Source: Carpediemonas membranifera
Taxonomy: Eukaryota; Fornicata
Reading direction: 5' to 3'
NCBI GenBank assembly: GCA_019828565.1
Contig: JAHDYR010000002.1
Span: 186,001-250,000, forward strand
Length of the DNA: 64,000 bases
Shown: positions 47,583-58,669 of the stretch, piece by piece
Layout: each line of letters starts with the position of its first letter
Position numbering within the stretch: the first letter of the stretch is position 1
The notes under the pieces: model-generated
Seen by the model: only the letters and a program-made list of their open reading frames with translations
What the model was told of the DNA's origin: nothing
Database searches by the model: none
Translations under genes and position numbers: made by a program

Positions 47583-49844
47583 TCAGCCAGTAGGCTTCAT
47601 CAACTTCACCAAATCTCCATGCCTCGATATAACTTGCATTGCCCTCCGCTGAGCTTCTTGTTGCTTCTGTCTTCCCATCAACAATTCGCCATGAACAGCA
47701 TTAGTCGTCTCAACGAAAGAATCATTGTGCTGCATCTCGAACCGAGTCACATGCTGCTGTTCTAGCGGCTTACGAGCCCTTCTGACAGCGTCGTCCACAT
47801 TGGTCTTAAACTGCGTTTTTGTCTTGACTTTGAGAGTATAGACGTCTGCTTCAGCGACAGACCAATAGTCATGATTAGCCTGCAGGTTCTCGAACACCTG
47901 TTCCAGAGCCGACGGATCTGGCGCAATATCTCTGAGAAGTCCGAAAAGAGGCTTGGTTACGAAGGCCATGAACCCTCTCTGCGACTCGGCCATCACTAGC
48001 GTATCCCTGTCATTATTCTGACCCACAGCATGATTCAGCTGCTTCTCCGCGTCACCCTGTACGAAGAACTCTGTCACAACACGCTCAGTCCAGGCGAGGT
48101 AGACGGGGCGAGGGCGGGCAGGGTTCGAGACGTCGGCGGCCTTCATGATGAGATTCATGAGCAGCAGGCGGTCCTCGGCCTCGGTGATGGGGGCAGTGAA
48201 GGCGCCAGAGGCAAGCTTCTCCTTGAAATTGGTCACCTCGATGTTGTGTCGCGCCATATCGGTCGCCATAACAATGCTGATCACCATCTGCCGGAACGCC
48301 ATGCGGGTCGCCTTGTCCTCTATGAGCTGATACTCGGGCTGGGCCATGATCTGGAACACACACGCGATAGAAAAGGCCTCTAGGTTCGAGCGGTCGCTGT
48401 ATCTGATAGATAGCGGGCCCTCGCAGTTAGATATGAAGGCGTTATTGACCCCGATATGGCCGTAATCGTGGATCGCCGCAGAGAATATCAGTGCGAACTT
48501 CTCCAAGTCTGTCAACAACTCACCAAACTTCCCGCCGTTGTCAGAGAGCAGCCAATACACGCCCTGGACCACGTCCGTGGCGTGGGTGGCGCTGTGGTAC
48601 TCGTTGTCGTAGTATCCAGCCTCTATCGCCAACAAGAGGGAGTTGAGCCGGACGTGATCAATACCAAACTCGCCCATCAGGCCCAGAGCTTGTATGCTGC
48701 GGTAGGCCATACCCACGAGCATGAATCTAGGGTGTCTGGCCTCCAGGTCGAAAGCGTCGAAGTCCCAGCTGTCACCCCGAGCGCCTATGGCTGAGACAAT
48801 GTTTCCATACGAGGTTCTAAAGCCCGCCGAGTTCATGCTTCTTGCCGTAGTCAGGTTAGTTGGAGTTTTGTGGAGTTGGGAGATGTCTCCGTGTCCGCCG
48901 CTGCCCGGTGCGAAAGAGGTGTGCTTGCCAAGGGTATCTAGGAACCGAAGAGTCTCGTGAGACACTTTTCGCATTTCTTTCAATGGCACGACCATATTAT
49001 GGCCACTAAGTCCTTTCACTGCATCCTTGAGCGCGTTCTTCACCTGTACGTCCCCTACTGTATGCTGGAGCCTCTGCAAGTAACCAATCAATTGATCACG
49101 GGAGGGCTTTGCGAATCGGGCGGCAGAGGCAATCTTATCAGCGAGCAGGGTCTCAAGCCCATCGTACATGGGGGTTTTCATCTGGGAATTGCGGAGGCTG
49201 AGGTTGGGTAGGACGAGAGCCAAGGCATTGAACGCGCAAAATAAGACGATGAAAAGCGAAAGAAAGAAGTAGGGTAGGACTTGGCCAATGGAGCCAGTAA
49301 GGAACACAGCGAAGCCGAATGCCACTGTAGTCTCAACTACACTCCAGCCTAGTGAGAGGAACGGGCATGGCGAGGTTTGAAGCACGGTAACCTGGCAAAG
49401 CGTCATCAGCACCATGAGAATGGGAGCAATATGAGTGTTCTCAGAGACGTAGAGGATGAGAAGAGAGCCCACGGCCAATGGGATGGTTATGAGGTGGAAC
49501 AGAGCGGTAATGCGGAACAGACGAAGGAGCATGACTAGTAGTTGTAAGAGGATGATGGTGATTGGGATAATGAGAACTAAGAGAGAGTTGCTCGCTATAA
49601 TGGCCATGGAGATGTAGGATAGCGCGAAGATGAAGGTCAGAAGCTGAACATGGAGCCCAGCAAGCCAAGATCGGTTGGAACGAACGATATTGGAGTATTC
49701 GAGACTCCGAATGGAGAGAATATCCGTCATCTTACCCCGTGCAAACGGGTCCTTAGGTGGACGAAGAACGGAACGGAAAAACATGACGTTCGTCCGCGGC
49801 GTTTCGTTTGAACGCAGGATAACCGCGAAAATCTGGAACGACAT
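47583..49844 (-). CDS. Membrane-anchored class I cyclic nucleotide phosphodiesterase
   Basis: 753 aa. About five or six N-terminal membrane spans (within residues 60-235), a helical linker, then a class I PDE catalytic domain: YHSATHATDV (near 415, metal His), HDYGHIGVNN (near 456), KAADVSNPARP (near 566, metal Asp). It hydrolyses cAMP or cGMP at a membrane; specificity is not readable. Membrane-anchored PDEs are common in protists. The C-terminus is a long helix. Confidence 0.9.
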   Translation of the reverse strand: MSFQIFAVILRSNETPRTNVMFFRSVLRPPKDPFARGKMTDILSIRSLEYSNIVRSNRSWLAGLHVQLLTFIFALSYISMAIIASNSLLVLIIPITIILLQLLVMLLRLFRITALFHLITIPLAVGSLLILYVSENTHIAPILMVLMTLCQVTVLQTSPCPFLSLGWSVVETTVAFGFAVFLTGSIGQVLPYFFLSLFIVLFCAFNALALVLPNLSLRNSQMKTPMYDGLETLLADKIASAARFAKPSRDQLIGYLQRLQHTVGDVQVKNALKDAVKGLSGHNMVVPLKEMRKVSHETLRFLDTLGKHTSFAPGSGGHGDISQLHKTPTNLTTARSMNSAGFRTSYGNIVSAIGARGDSWDFDAFDLEARHPRFMLVGMAYRSIQALGLMGEFGIDHVRLNSLLLAIEAGYYDNEYHSATHATDVVQGVYWLLSDNGGKFGELLTDLEKFALIFSAAIHDYGHIGVNNAFISNCEGPLSIRYSDRSNLEAFSIACVFQIMAQPEYQLIEDKATRMAFRQMVISIVMATDMARHNIEVTNFKEKLASGAFTAPITEAEDRLLLMNLIMKAADVSNPARPRPVYLAWTERVVTEFFVQGDAEKQLNHAVGQNNDRDTLVMAESQRGFMAFVTKPLFGLLRDIAPDPSALEQVFENLQANHDYWSVAEADVYTLKVKTKTQFKTNVDDAVRRARKPLEQQHVTRFEMQHNDSFVETTNAVHGELLMGRQKQQEAQRRAMQVISRHGDLVKLMKPTG

Positions 49845-50038
49845 AAGAGCACTGAATCAAGCCTGGCTACGAGGTGCTGGACTATGAGCGCGAGCAGCAG
49901 CCCCGGTTTTTATTCTCACTCGGCCCGAGGCGTCAGGTTTCCAGGAAAACATAAGAATAGCATGCGAGAAAATCTCGTGAATCTGAACACGTTGCCGCAT
50001 AAACAGATTCTACGTTCACTAAGCTGCCCAACACACCA

Positions 50039-51076
50039 CTACACGCCCCCTCTAGACTCAACCTCAGTCGGGTTCATCACCAGCTTCACAACTCGTCGCC
50101 CAACGTCTCCAATCCTCCCTCGAGCTGTCCGAAACTGCCCCAGCCTCTCAGCCACAGCATCCTGCCCATCGCGGTCACAGGCCCGCACAAGATCCATGAG
50201 GGTTGGGTAGACATCGACCACGGCAGCTGCGACAGAGGGGCCGGCGCCTGGGACAACGGTGAGCATACGGGACCAGAGTGCGGTGGGTGTGTTAAGTGTA
50301 TCGCGTGGTCGAGTTAGTGTGGGTGTGGTACAGAATGTGAGTAGTTCTGAATCAGATTTCTTCTCCAGTTTCCTATATATAGCGGCATATAGAGCTGCGG
50401 TTGACTCCGCATCTGGTGTCTGCACCACAGCGATGCCTCTATCAACGGTCCCTGCGAGCGCGGTGTTGAGGGCAGCCACCGTGGGCTGGCAGGCGTGTCT
50501 TGGCATGTAAGAGTGCATTCCTTCGCACACGACGGCACAAGAGACACCTGCGGCGAGCATCCTGGTCTGTTGTTCTCTGTAGTGCCCGCTCACGATGCTT
50601 GCGGCGAGGTCGGTGGCGTTTTTTCGTTCGAGGATTGGAGGGATGGTATGGCCGGACGGATAGTGGATAAAGGAGACGTCACCGACTGCAAGGTTCGCTT
50701 GGATGGCTGGTACGTGCCGCTTTTGGAGTGATTCGAGGAAATTGAAGCGTTTTGACGAGCGTTTCGAATTGAATTCGCGAAAATCGACCTTCACGAGAAT
50801 ACGAAGAGGTGAAAGGGTAGGGCCAGTGTACTCTTTCTGTGTATATACCAAATCGCCTTCATACATGGCACGAAAGACAACTCCCTTCTCAACCAATGTA
50901 TAGAGCTCCTTACGGATCTGAGAAACAGTGGCATCATGCTCCAACTCCATAGAACATATGATATCTTCCTCTGTAAGCGGAACCTGGCCCGAATCAGCGA
51001 AGAGAACCTCCAGCGCGTATCGAAGCACTGTCGGTTTCATCGCTGACTCAACCGACTCGACTTGCCTTCGAGTCAT
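50039..51076 (-). CDS. MUS81: MUS81-type structure-specific endonuclease
   Basis: 345 aa. An N-terminal winged-helix-like segment (residues 15-85) is followed by an ERCC4 nuclease with VDFRE (D98, R100, E101), VGDVSF (D133) and LERKNATD (E150, R151, K152, D156), the GDxnERKxxxD active site, then a C-terminal helix-hairpin-helix-like region (VVPGAGPSVAAAVV). The winged helix plus single nuclease, without helicase remnants, favours MUS81 over XPF. With an EME1-type partner it cuts branched DNA at stalled forks. Confidence 0.85.
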   Translation of the reverse strand: MTRRQVESVESAMKPTVLRYALEVLFADSGQVPLTEEDIICSMELEHDATVSQIRKELYTLVEKGVVFRAMYEGDLVYTQKEYTGPTLSPLRILVKVDFREFNSKRSSKRFNFLESLQKRHVPAIQANLAVGDVSFIHYPSGHTIPPILERKNATDLAASIVSGHYREQQTRMLAAGVSCAVVCEGMHSYMPRHACQPTVAALNTALAGTVDRGIAVVQTPDAESTAALYAAIYRKLEKKSDSELLTFCTTPTLTRPRDTLNTPTALWSRMLTVVPGAGPSVAAAVVDVYPTLMDLVRACDRDGQDAVAERLGQFRTARGRIGDVGRRVVKLVMNPTEVESRGGV

Positions 51077-51603
51077 GCGTTGGCCGGATCACCGACCCTC
51101 TCCGCCCAAGCCGAGCTATCTTTATGGTGGATGGCATAACCTTCGGGCAGGCCTTGGGCGCTGTTGCCTGAAGCCATGAGGAAGTGCCTCTGACGAGGGC
51201 AAGGGATGAACTAAGTGATATGACTGGATATGCTGGGTAGATCTTGTCCGTAAACTGCAACTCACGAGCAGTGAGACTCACGCCTTGACTCACGCATTAA
51301 ACTGAGGGAGAATGAATGAGGGCGTCTTCCAGCATTTGGGGCGAAACGCCAGCTAATTTCACTTGAACCGGCCCATGAATCAGTGACTCAATCACGATCC
51401 CATCCAATCTCGAGATCTATATCCAAGATTGTACCCAACCGCCTCTTCTGGATTAATGAAAAACGCATTCTCCAGCCTGCTTCACCAACCCACAGCATCT
51501 CCTCACCGCGTCCCTTCCCAGTTTCATTGCGTGTTCCTGTTTATTTGGCGGCCGCGCTCCAATCAGCACGGCACGTCTAAATATACATGCATATGTTACA
51601 ACA
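51077..51603. other. Intergenic spacer
   Basis: About 530 bp between MUS81 and the cyclin, no supported gene or RNA. Confidence 0.4.
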
Positions 51604-52236
51604 TCAAGTTTCCTGCTTCTTCGGGTGTCTCGGGGTAGTACTTTTCGAGGAATCTCTGGACGAGTCGCTTTGTTCCTGCCTCCTTTGTACTAAATCATCT
51701 AGGGCTGAGAGATACTTGGCATGGCGCTCTGGGGCGATGGTAAGCTTGAATTGGCAGATTCGCAGGAAGTCCATCTCGTACTTATTGAGAAGGGACAGAG
51801 GGATGTTGCCTATCCAGGCCCAACTCTTGTTATCAAGAGGGGTGTCGACGTAGTACTTCTGAGCAAGCATCATAGACGTCAAGGTGATGGTATTGACGTT
51901 GTTCTTGGTGAGGAAGAACTTCTGTCGTCCTCGGCTAGGCTCAGTGAGGACCTTATCGATGTATAAGATGCCGATGACGAAGACGTCCTTGGGGATTTCG
52001 GAGTACTTGGCAATTCGCCTCACGATGTCGTATAGAGAGAGTGAGGAACTACGCAATGGTACATATTCGAACAAATCCATGGAACTTCCTTGTATTGCTG
52101 CCCGCTCTTCACGTTTCAGACTCTCTTTCAGAAGATACCAGATACAATTGACCGTCGAACGGACAACTGCTTCTCCAACTACTCCAAAGCTCTTAAATTG
52201 GTTAACAACAACCTTCTTTCGCACACTTGCGGGCAT
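51604..52236 (-). CDS. PHO80/PCL-type (cyclin P/U) cyclin
   Basis: 210 aa. Single cyclin box: SLYDIVRRIAKYSEIPKDVF, VIGILYIDKVL, FFLTKNNVNTITLTSMMLAQKYY and NKYEMDFLRICQFKLTI, the diagnostic order of PHO80-like cyclins. The tail is Ser/Lys-rich. The frame remains open upstream of ATG 52236 with plausible coding (AKLREIDDLGLASN), so an upstream exon is possible. Likely partner is a CDK5/PHO85-like kinase. Confidence 0.85.
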   Translation of the reverse strand: MPASVRKKVVVNQFKSFGVVGEAVVRSTVNCIWYLLKESLKREERAAIQGSSMDLFEYVPLRSSSLSLYDIVRRIAKYSEIPKDVFVIGILYIDKVLTEPSRGRQKFFLTKNNVNTITLTSMMLAQKYYVDTPLDNKSWAWIGNIPLSLLNKYEMDFLRICQFKLTIAPERHAKYLSALDDLVQRRQEQSDSSRDSSKSTTPRHPKKQET

Positions 52237-52661
52237 GTTGCTTGCAAGCCCAAGGTCGTCAATTTCACGCAGTTTAGCCCGAGACCGATCGGTCGAAATA
52301 GATAGAGTCAGCAGCGCACAATGAGAGACTGGCCCACAGAAGGCGGATAAGACTCAACCGCCAGCGTATAATTCCATTTTTAGATTTTTCATTGGCGATA
52401 CGGCAACAACGCGACGGTACGTAGTACTGGTTCCAATTATACGAATGAACTAGACATGTTGAGAGGCGTGTTTTGCTCAATCCAGCGCACTGACTTCATT
52501 TTTTCATTCTTTGGTCATCTTGAAAAAAGTCTGCCCTCGCCATGACAAGGTGCCGCCGGAAGACCACTCAAGACCAAAAAAAGCTGCGCTCAATACGGAC
52601 TCAGAACAACACCTATAGTGCTTCTAAGGCGGCTAAGAGTCTCATGCCAATCGTCCCAAAG
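52237..52661. other. Intergenic spacer
   Basis: About 425 bp between the cyclin start and the CIAO1 stop. It holds the open upstream extension of the cyclin frame with the palindrome ACCGATCGGT. No separate gene. Confidence 0.35.
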
Positions 52662-53763
52662 TTAGAAGTTTAGCCTGCTGATAATAGCCGCCCCGTCATC
52701 GCCAACGGTGACTACTACCACACCTCCGTCTACTGCGCGGACTGCCATGTTGTTGACTTCGCCGTCATGCTCGGTTGTATACGTCGCGACGAGTCCGAAG
52801 CCTGCCTCCGACTCGCCCAGCACAGTGCATCCGCCGGCCGGGGCTCCACGCTTGAAGACAAAGACCTTGGACTCCGCTCCGGTCACAAACACGCGATCGC
52901 CCAGCCACACAACCCTGATTGGTACGAACTTCGTAAATCCCACAATGGTCTGGACCACCTCGTAGCCCTCGCCTGCAGGCCGCCACAGCTTCATGGAGAG
53001 ATCAGACGATACTGTAACAAACTCTTTGCCTTGGGGGGCCCACGCAACGTCCCACACCGTTGCTCTGTGGGCCTCGGTGCCATGGGCATCCGTGGGGTGG
53101 ACCTCGGCTGTCTCAGGAGGCACAGGGGACTTGGAGCCCCACACGTGCTCCCATTCCATGCCCTCCTGGCCGTCGTAGACCTGTACGGTGTTGTCGTAAG
53201 AGGCAGAGGCGAGAATATCCTCTGTCGGATGGAACGAGACAACCTTGACGTCCTGAACGTGCTTGCCCTCGATAACATCCATGCACTCGTAGTCGCCCAT
53301 CTCATTGTCCTGCCAAACAACAACCTTCCTGTCTCTGGCGGTGGAGGCGAGCAGCAGGCCGTCGTGGGACCAAGAGACGCTCTTCACCTCGTTAGAGTGG
53401 CCATCCAGAGGGTCAACGGCCTTCATACGAGGCTCTTCAGACTCCTCCTCGGCACTCCCAGGCAGGATTGACCATATGTGGACCTTGGCGTCGAAACAGG
53501 CTGCGGCAACGCGCTTCGAGTCCGGGCTGAAGCGAACGGAACGCACTGTGGTGGGCCCCTGCGGAGTGCGGATGTCCTGCTTGGACACCTGTACGTATTT
53601 CCCTTCTGTATTGCGCTGGTACAAGAACAGGAGGCCGTCACTGCCGCCAGTCACCATGCACTCGCCGTTGGGGGAGATATCCACGGCCCAAACGGGACTA
53701 AGATGATCTGCGTCATCGAAACTATGCTGTAAACGAACCCTTGTACACTGCTAGCTTCTCCAT
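52662..53763 (-). CDS. CIAO1: WD40 protein CIAO1, cytosolic iron-sulfur assembly
   Basis: WD40 propeller with CIAO1-like features, notably HVQDVKVVSFHPTEDILASASYDNTVQVY, plus GHSNEVKSVSWSHDG and HRATVWDVAWAPQG. CIAO1 docks Fe-S clusters into cytosolic and nuclear targets such as DNA polymerases and helicases. The main exon is open from 53726. Upstream, ATG 53763 (MEKLA) can join it by a 22-nt intron (GTGTAC...TTTACAG, 53727-53748) in phase, giving MEKLAHSFDDADHLSPVWAV. This is extremely short, so an indel is the alternative. Confidence 0.85.
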
Positions 53764-53993
53764 GCGTCGTTGTCCAATTATCGATTTTCCTTCCAAGGGC
53801 GCTCGACAACATGCCATGCCAAATGATGAGCGACCTGAGCAGCTGGGAAGCCGCTGAGGCCCAACCAGGCTTGCCTTCACTCGCATTGCCGGCCGTTTAC
53901 ATAAATATCCACACAGGCCGACCCCCAACCTAGCTTTATCTACGGAAATCACCCAGCCCACCAAAACCACAAACTCCAAGGCATACCGATCAC

Positions 53994-54944
53994 CTACACA
54001 TACGACCCTCGCGAGACTTCAAGATACGACCGACCGCTGTATAGGAAGGGATGTTCCATCACTTGTACTGCTGTGAGACGACGCTTTGGATCTCCCACTA
54101 AAAGTCGTCCGGCTAAGTCGGCCAAATCTGGATCTGTATCCGGAATCAATCTCGAGATTGACTGCGGTTCACTCTGATCAAAACAAATCTTCTCATAATC
54201 CGGCAATCCCCTTGCATCCGGCCAATTATCGTCCGACGGCGTTCCAACGAATCTAAGCACTGTTCCAAGCTGTGGTATGTCTCCATCCTCCATAAACGGC
54301 GGTCGACCCGTCGACATTTCCACAATTATAATACCCAGCGCCCACATATCAGCTGGAGTTCCATATTCTGTATCTCCAAACAAGATCTCGGGCGGTCTAT
54401 ACCATCGAGACCCCGGTTGGGGGGTGAGTGGCCTCCCGTCAAGGGCGCACGTGTGACCGAAGTCTGTGATTACAGCGTTTCCATTCGCGTCTACAAGGAT
54501 GTTTCCAGGTTTGAGGTCACGATGAACGAAACTTCGGGAGTGAAGATACGCAAGACCGGCTGATACGTGGCGGATGACGTGGCGTATGGCTGGAAGAGGG
54601 AGCGGGCGGGCCTTTTGCAAGTTGTGCAGGTCCGTATGGAAGAAGGGAAGCACGAGGCAGACGGCCATTTCATCAGCGAATACGTCGAGGAGCTCAATGA
54701 TGTTGGGATGGTCAAGAACGCGGAGAATAGCAATCTCTCGGAATACTGCGAGGCTATTGCGCTTCTGGATGGCTTGAGGGCCCATATTGGTGTTCGACGG
54801 TGGAGACGCAGCATCCTCAATGCGAAGACTGGTCCCAGAAAGCTTCTTGATCACAATAGCCAGCGAATCCATCCGTCTAATTCCTTTGTAGATGCTTCCG
54901 AAGCCTCCCTCCGTCAGGTATTGCACATGCGTGTACTTTTCCAT
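53994..54944 (-). CDS. CMGC-group protein kinase, CDK-like
   Basis: 316 aa. Gly loop TEGGFGSIYKG, lysine in VIKKL (33-34), FREIAIL helix C (E70), HRDLKPGN (D143), DFG (161-163) and the CDK-like RWYRPPEILFG and DMWALGIIIVEM. The helix C lacks PSTAIRE. A polar insertion of about 25 residues (42-66) precedes helix C. It resembles CDK20/CDK7-type or other cyclin-independent CMGC kinases; cyclin partner unknown. Divergent from the condensin gene. Confidence 0.85.
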   Translation of the reverse strand: MEKYTHVQYLTEGGFGSIYKGIRRMDSLAIVIKKLSGTSLRIEDAASPPSNTNMGPQAIQKRNSLAVFREIAILRVLDHPNIIELLDVFADEMAVCLVLPFFHTDLHNLQKARPLPLPAIRHVIRHVSAGLAYLHSRSFVHRDLKPGNILVDANGNAVITDFGHTCALDGRPLTPQPGSRWYRPPEILFGDTEYGTPADMWALGIIIVEMSTGRPPFMEDGDIPQLGTVLRFVGTPSDDNWPDARGLPDYEKICFDQSEPQSISRLIPDTDPDLADLAGRLLVGDPKRRLTAVQVMEHPFLYSGRSYLEVSRGSYV

Positions 54945-55242
54945 CGGTGCTTGGCCAGAGAAATTATTCGAGTCGCAACTGAAGTCGTATGGTGGCGAGT
55001 TGGCCGAGTAAATGCGTTGGCAGGGCTGGGTTGATGTCCTGTGGTTCTAGGTTGATCTGACTCCTCGCAACAGGCGCAGATTAGACGCTTGAAGTGTCCA
55101 GTGGTTTTTGGGTCAGTAAGATGCTCCGTTGTGGGCATATATGACGCTAAATGCGCTACCTTGCGCTGCGTTGGCCGAAACTCCCGAGTATTTTTGGCGC
55201 ACTTTTGGGCACATCTTGCGCGGCAAGCATCAACGCCAAGTG

Positions 55243-58200
55243 ATGCCGAGCCAACAGCTACCAAACTTCACATTTGACGACGATGAAGGCTATGATGACG
55301 AGACTCTCTATCTGCTGATCGCTGACGCATGCACTGAGCTGAAATCCCATTTCATTGCCATTCAGACGTCCTCGGACACTGAAGAGGACGAAAAGACCGC
55401 AGTTCTCCAATCAATTCATGATTTGAACTCCTATTGCAAGCGTATTCCTCCTCAGCAGATTGATATTGCCATTCCCCCCATCGCTGACCTTCTCAAGACG
55501 TTCCATGCCACCGTAAGCGATATACACACGGTGATGCCCCACAAGATCGCCACAGAAGCGTTCAATAGCCTGGTTAAAGCCGCTTCCACGGCCACTGAGC
55601 CCCTCTCTGGCTCGTCCCAGCGCGCTCTTCTTCAAACCCTCGTCCCCCTCATCTCTCTCGCAGGTGCTGTCGACGCAGGCATCTCGTTCTCAGCAAAGGT
55701 CCTCCGCTGGCCCGCCATGGCCGCAGAGATGGCCCAGAGCGTCCTCCCACTCTTGTCTTCGCCAGCAAGACTCTTGCTAACATTTATACAGCACGCAGCC
55801 GTCGCCGCGGTAGACAAGGCCGACGCCCGTGCAGCTACAGTCGATGCTATCCTTAAACTGCTCGACTCAACAGCCTCAGAGGACATTATCGCGCCCCTCG
55901 CCGAGTTCCTCAACCGCCTCTCTGCGTCAACCCACACCGCTCACAGGGTCACCGCAGGCAGACTCGCAGCAGGCGTCCTGACCCGATTGGTCCCCACCGA
56001 CGCGCCTGTAGAGATAACTGAGGCAGATACCCCATCCAGCAAGCTGTACCAGTGTCTCCTCCGCCTATGCGACGATACTACTGCCAAGGCAAGCATCGCC
56101 GGCCTCTCTGGCCTGGGCGATGTCTGCTCCTCCGCCTACCTCGCGCCCAAGGCCGTCCTCACTGCCGATGTCTCCTGCCTCCTCACCCACACCGCCACAC
56201 GCCTCAGTGACCCAGCCCCACTGGTCCGTAGAGCTGCGCTCATTGCCACCCATCGCATACTGACTCTCCTATGCCCTAGCTCTGCTGAGGACGGAAGAGT
56301 GGTCGACTCTGGCGTTCGCCTGGCCATGTCGCGGTCTATGGCACGTGGGTCGTGGCTGTTCTTCGCTGAGGCAGCCGCACTACGCTGTCTTGACTCCTCA
56401 ACGGCAGTGTCGAAGGCGGCAATCGTCGGGCTCAGCGGACTCATCACTGCTGTCATCACGGACCCACTTCCTGACACCCCCCATGCCAGAGCAACAGTCC
56501 AAGCCAGGGCTGCAGCACTGGGCGCCATGAGTGTGCGTTATCTACTCTCGCTGGCGCCATCCACCACTTGCCCCGAAGTTTCAGTACATGTGTGCGCCAC
56601 AGATTTACTAGGCGCCATGTTTTGTGGAACCGACACTGCAAACTCGTTCTTACAAGGCATGCTTGGCCCTAACGCGGTCACTCCAGCCATCCTCTCCTCA
56701 TACGTCGCCCTCATTGCAGCCAGGGCTGAGTTCACTGGCGCTGAGGCTGCCCTGGACGCCGTACTCGACCATGACCAGACTGGAGAGACTGAGGTCGTCT
56801 CCTGGGCTGTATTATCGGCCCTGGCACATAAGGCAACCACCCGCCAGGCGGCCAGGATAGTTGACCGAGCACACACGCTGGTCACAGGTTCACCCGCGGC
56901 CCCGGCCACACCCTATGCCATCAGCGCAGTCGAAGCTCTGTTCCTTGCCCCACACGTCCGCCTCTCCACGGAAACTCTCAAACCATTCGTAGCATCAATG
57001 CTCGGGGCAATACCCGCGGCAAACTCTTTTGCACTCACGAGAGCAGCTCTAAGGTTCGTCGGACAAGTGTGGACGGATGCTCAGTTCGACGTGTTTGAGG
57101 CAAGGAGGGACATGAGTCGACTTCTCGGTACTATTCTTGGAACTGTGTCGACAGCACTGGCTGATGCCGCTGATCACACAGAGCATGCGATGAGGGGACT
57201 ATACACCTTGCTGGAGATCCTCCTTGTGGTTGACAAGACCTCTGTCGCATGCGTTGCCGATAAGATCGAGGCTGAGCTCGTCTCCACCCTCCAGTCGAAC
57301 CCAACCCCGCCCCTCAGGTCCATATCCCTGGGTGTGCTCGGCGCTATGTGCCTATCCCAACCAGACCGTGCGCCACGCCACTTGCCACTGTTTAATATGG
57401 AGCGGCAGACCAGCAGGAGTCCCATAGTGAGAGCAACAGCAACTGTTGCCTTGGCTGATATGTGTCTGCTTGACCCGGGCCAATCTGAACCGTACATACT
57501 GGCGATCACACACGCACTGGCTGACCCAAGCACTCTCGTAAGAACACAGGCAATCGCACTTTTAGGTCGGCTTATTCTCTCTGAATATGTGAAGGTAAGG
57601 ACGCCCGTGTTCTTCCATATTGTCAGAGCACTCGCAGATAAGGACGATGAGGCGAGAAACCTGGCAAGGTTCGTCATGGACGCGATCATCCGAGCAAAGG
57701 ATAGTGGTAGAATGGTCGTTCTCGTCACCGAGGCGGCATTTGTCCTCACAGGAACGAAAGCAGGACCGTTCAACGCTTTTTCAGCATCTAGAGCAGATAG
57801 GGAAGCTCTCAAGCTGACATCGGACCCTGATCGGCGATACATCCTCCGTACACTCGCTGGCTTTGTCGCTGAAGACCGGCGTCGTCTAGTTGCTGCCAAG
57901 ATTGTGGTAGACATTCTCAAACCAGTGGCTTTTGAAGAATACCCCTTCGAAGAAGTCGGGCCCGCGGTGAAGGATGTCCTGCTGCTCATCCAGGACAAGG
58001 ACGTGATCGGGGGCGGCGGGTGTTCGCTCGAGGCTCTGGTTGAACTCGCGGTGCCCATTGTGTTGGATACTTATCGTATGCTGAAGGAAAAGTCGCCGAG
58101 AGATGCTAAGCTCGCGCTCCAGGTGCTACAGGCGCTCGAGGAGGAATGCGCTGGTAACGCAGCCGAGGGAGCTTTCAAGGCGGCCTTTGCTAAGCAGTCG

Positions 58201-58404
58201 AAGCAGTTCCAAGCTGAGTACGCCGGGCTGGCGGAGGATGAGGCTGAGGCAGAGGAGGCGCCCACCCTCAAGACCCCCGGCGTCAGATTTATCGCGAATA
58301 GGACACCAGACATGGCAATGCTGGCGACACCATTTACTGTGAGGCCGGCAGCCGTCACGCCAAGCCAAGCGGTGCTGCTGAGGACGCCTGTGTTGAGGGA
58401 ATGA
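55243..58404 (+). CDS. Condensin HEAT-repeat subunit (CAP-D2/D3 type)
   Basis: ATG 55243 gives about 1,053 aa; an in-frame upstream ATG at 55141 exists but its product looks unlike coding. Nearly all helical HEAT repeats. The C-terminal block (SPIVRATATVALADMCLL, HALADPSTLVRTQAI, LLGRLILSEYVKVRTPVFF, VRALADKDDEARNLA) matches the conserved Cnd1 domain of condensin D subunits. Features of both D2 (VKV) and D3 (FF at the same place) appear, so the complex is not assigned. It is followed by an acidic patch and a basic tail with repeated TP sites (TLKTPG, ATPFTV, LRTPVL), candidate CDK sites. Confidence 0.8.
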   Translation: MPSQQLPNFTFDDDEGYDDETLYLLIADACTELKSHFIAIQTSSDTEEDEKTAVLQSIHDLNSYCKRIPPQQIDIAIPPIADLLKTFHATVSDIHTVMPHKIATEAFNSLVKAASTATEPLSGSSQRALLQTLVPLISLAGAVDAGISFSAKVLRWPAMAAEMAQSVLPLLSSPARLLLTFIQHAAVAAVDKADARAATVDAILKLLDSTASEDIIAPLAEFLNRLSASTHTAHRVTAGRLAAGVLTRLVPTDAPVEITEADTPSSKLYQCLLRLCDDTTAKASIAGLSGLGDVCSSAYLAPKAVLTADVSCLLTHTATRLSDPAPLVRRAALIATHRILTLLCPSSAEDGRVVDSGVRLAMSRSMARGSWLFFAEAAALRCLDSSTAVSKAAIVGLSGLITAVITDPLPDTPHARATVQARAAALGAMSVRYLLSLAPSTTCPEVSVHVCATDLLGAMFCGTDTANSFLQGMLGPNAVTPAILSSYVALIAARAEFTGAEAALDAVLDHDQTGETEVVSWAVLSALAHKATTRQAARIVDRAHTLVTGSPAAPATPYAISAVEALFLAPHVRLSTETLKPFVASMLGAIPAANSFALTRAALRFVGQVWTDAQFDVFEARRDMSRLLGTILGTVSTALADAADHTEHAMRGLYTLLEILLVVDKTSVACVADKIEAELVSTLQSNPTPPLRSISLGVLGAMCLSQPDRAPRHLPLFNMERQTSRSPIVRATATVALADMCLLDPGQSEPYILAITHALADPSTLVRTQAIALLGRLILSEYVKVRTPVFFHIVRALADKDDEARNLARFVMDAIIRAKDSGRMVVLVTEAAFVLTGTKAGPFNAFSASRADREALKLTSDPDRRYILRTLAGFVAEDRRRLVAAKIVVDILKPVAFEEYPFEEVGPAVKDVLLLIQDKDVIGGGGCSLEALVELAVPIVLDTYRMLKEKSPRDAKLALQVLQALEEECAGNAAEGAFKAAFAKQSKQFQAEYAGLAEDEAEAEEAPTLKTPGVRFIANRTPDMAMLATPFTVRPAAVTPSQAVLLRTPVLRE

Positions 58405-58669
58405 GTGTCGTGATTTATGTAGTAGTCGATTAAACACGTAAACAGTGAAGGTGCCAGTTGTAGAGTGAGGAGCTTGGTGGTCAAGGGCTGTTGACTCATT
58501 TTCCGCTTGATCCGGCCGGACAAGAGCAAATAATACTGCTTTAATCAGGCGGGCGACTCAGCCACCCCCTCTCGATCCATGCTCCAGATTATGTCAGCTG
58601 TAGATCGACTGAGATCGCGGCAGTCGAGTCGAATCATCGAATCATTCTCTCCATATCAGAAGAAGGACC

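Noticed and set aside
52767-53471. 234-codon plus-strand ORF opposite CIAO1
   Set aside because: Shadow of the WD40 gene.
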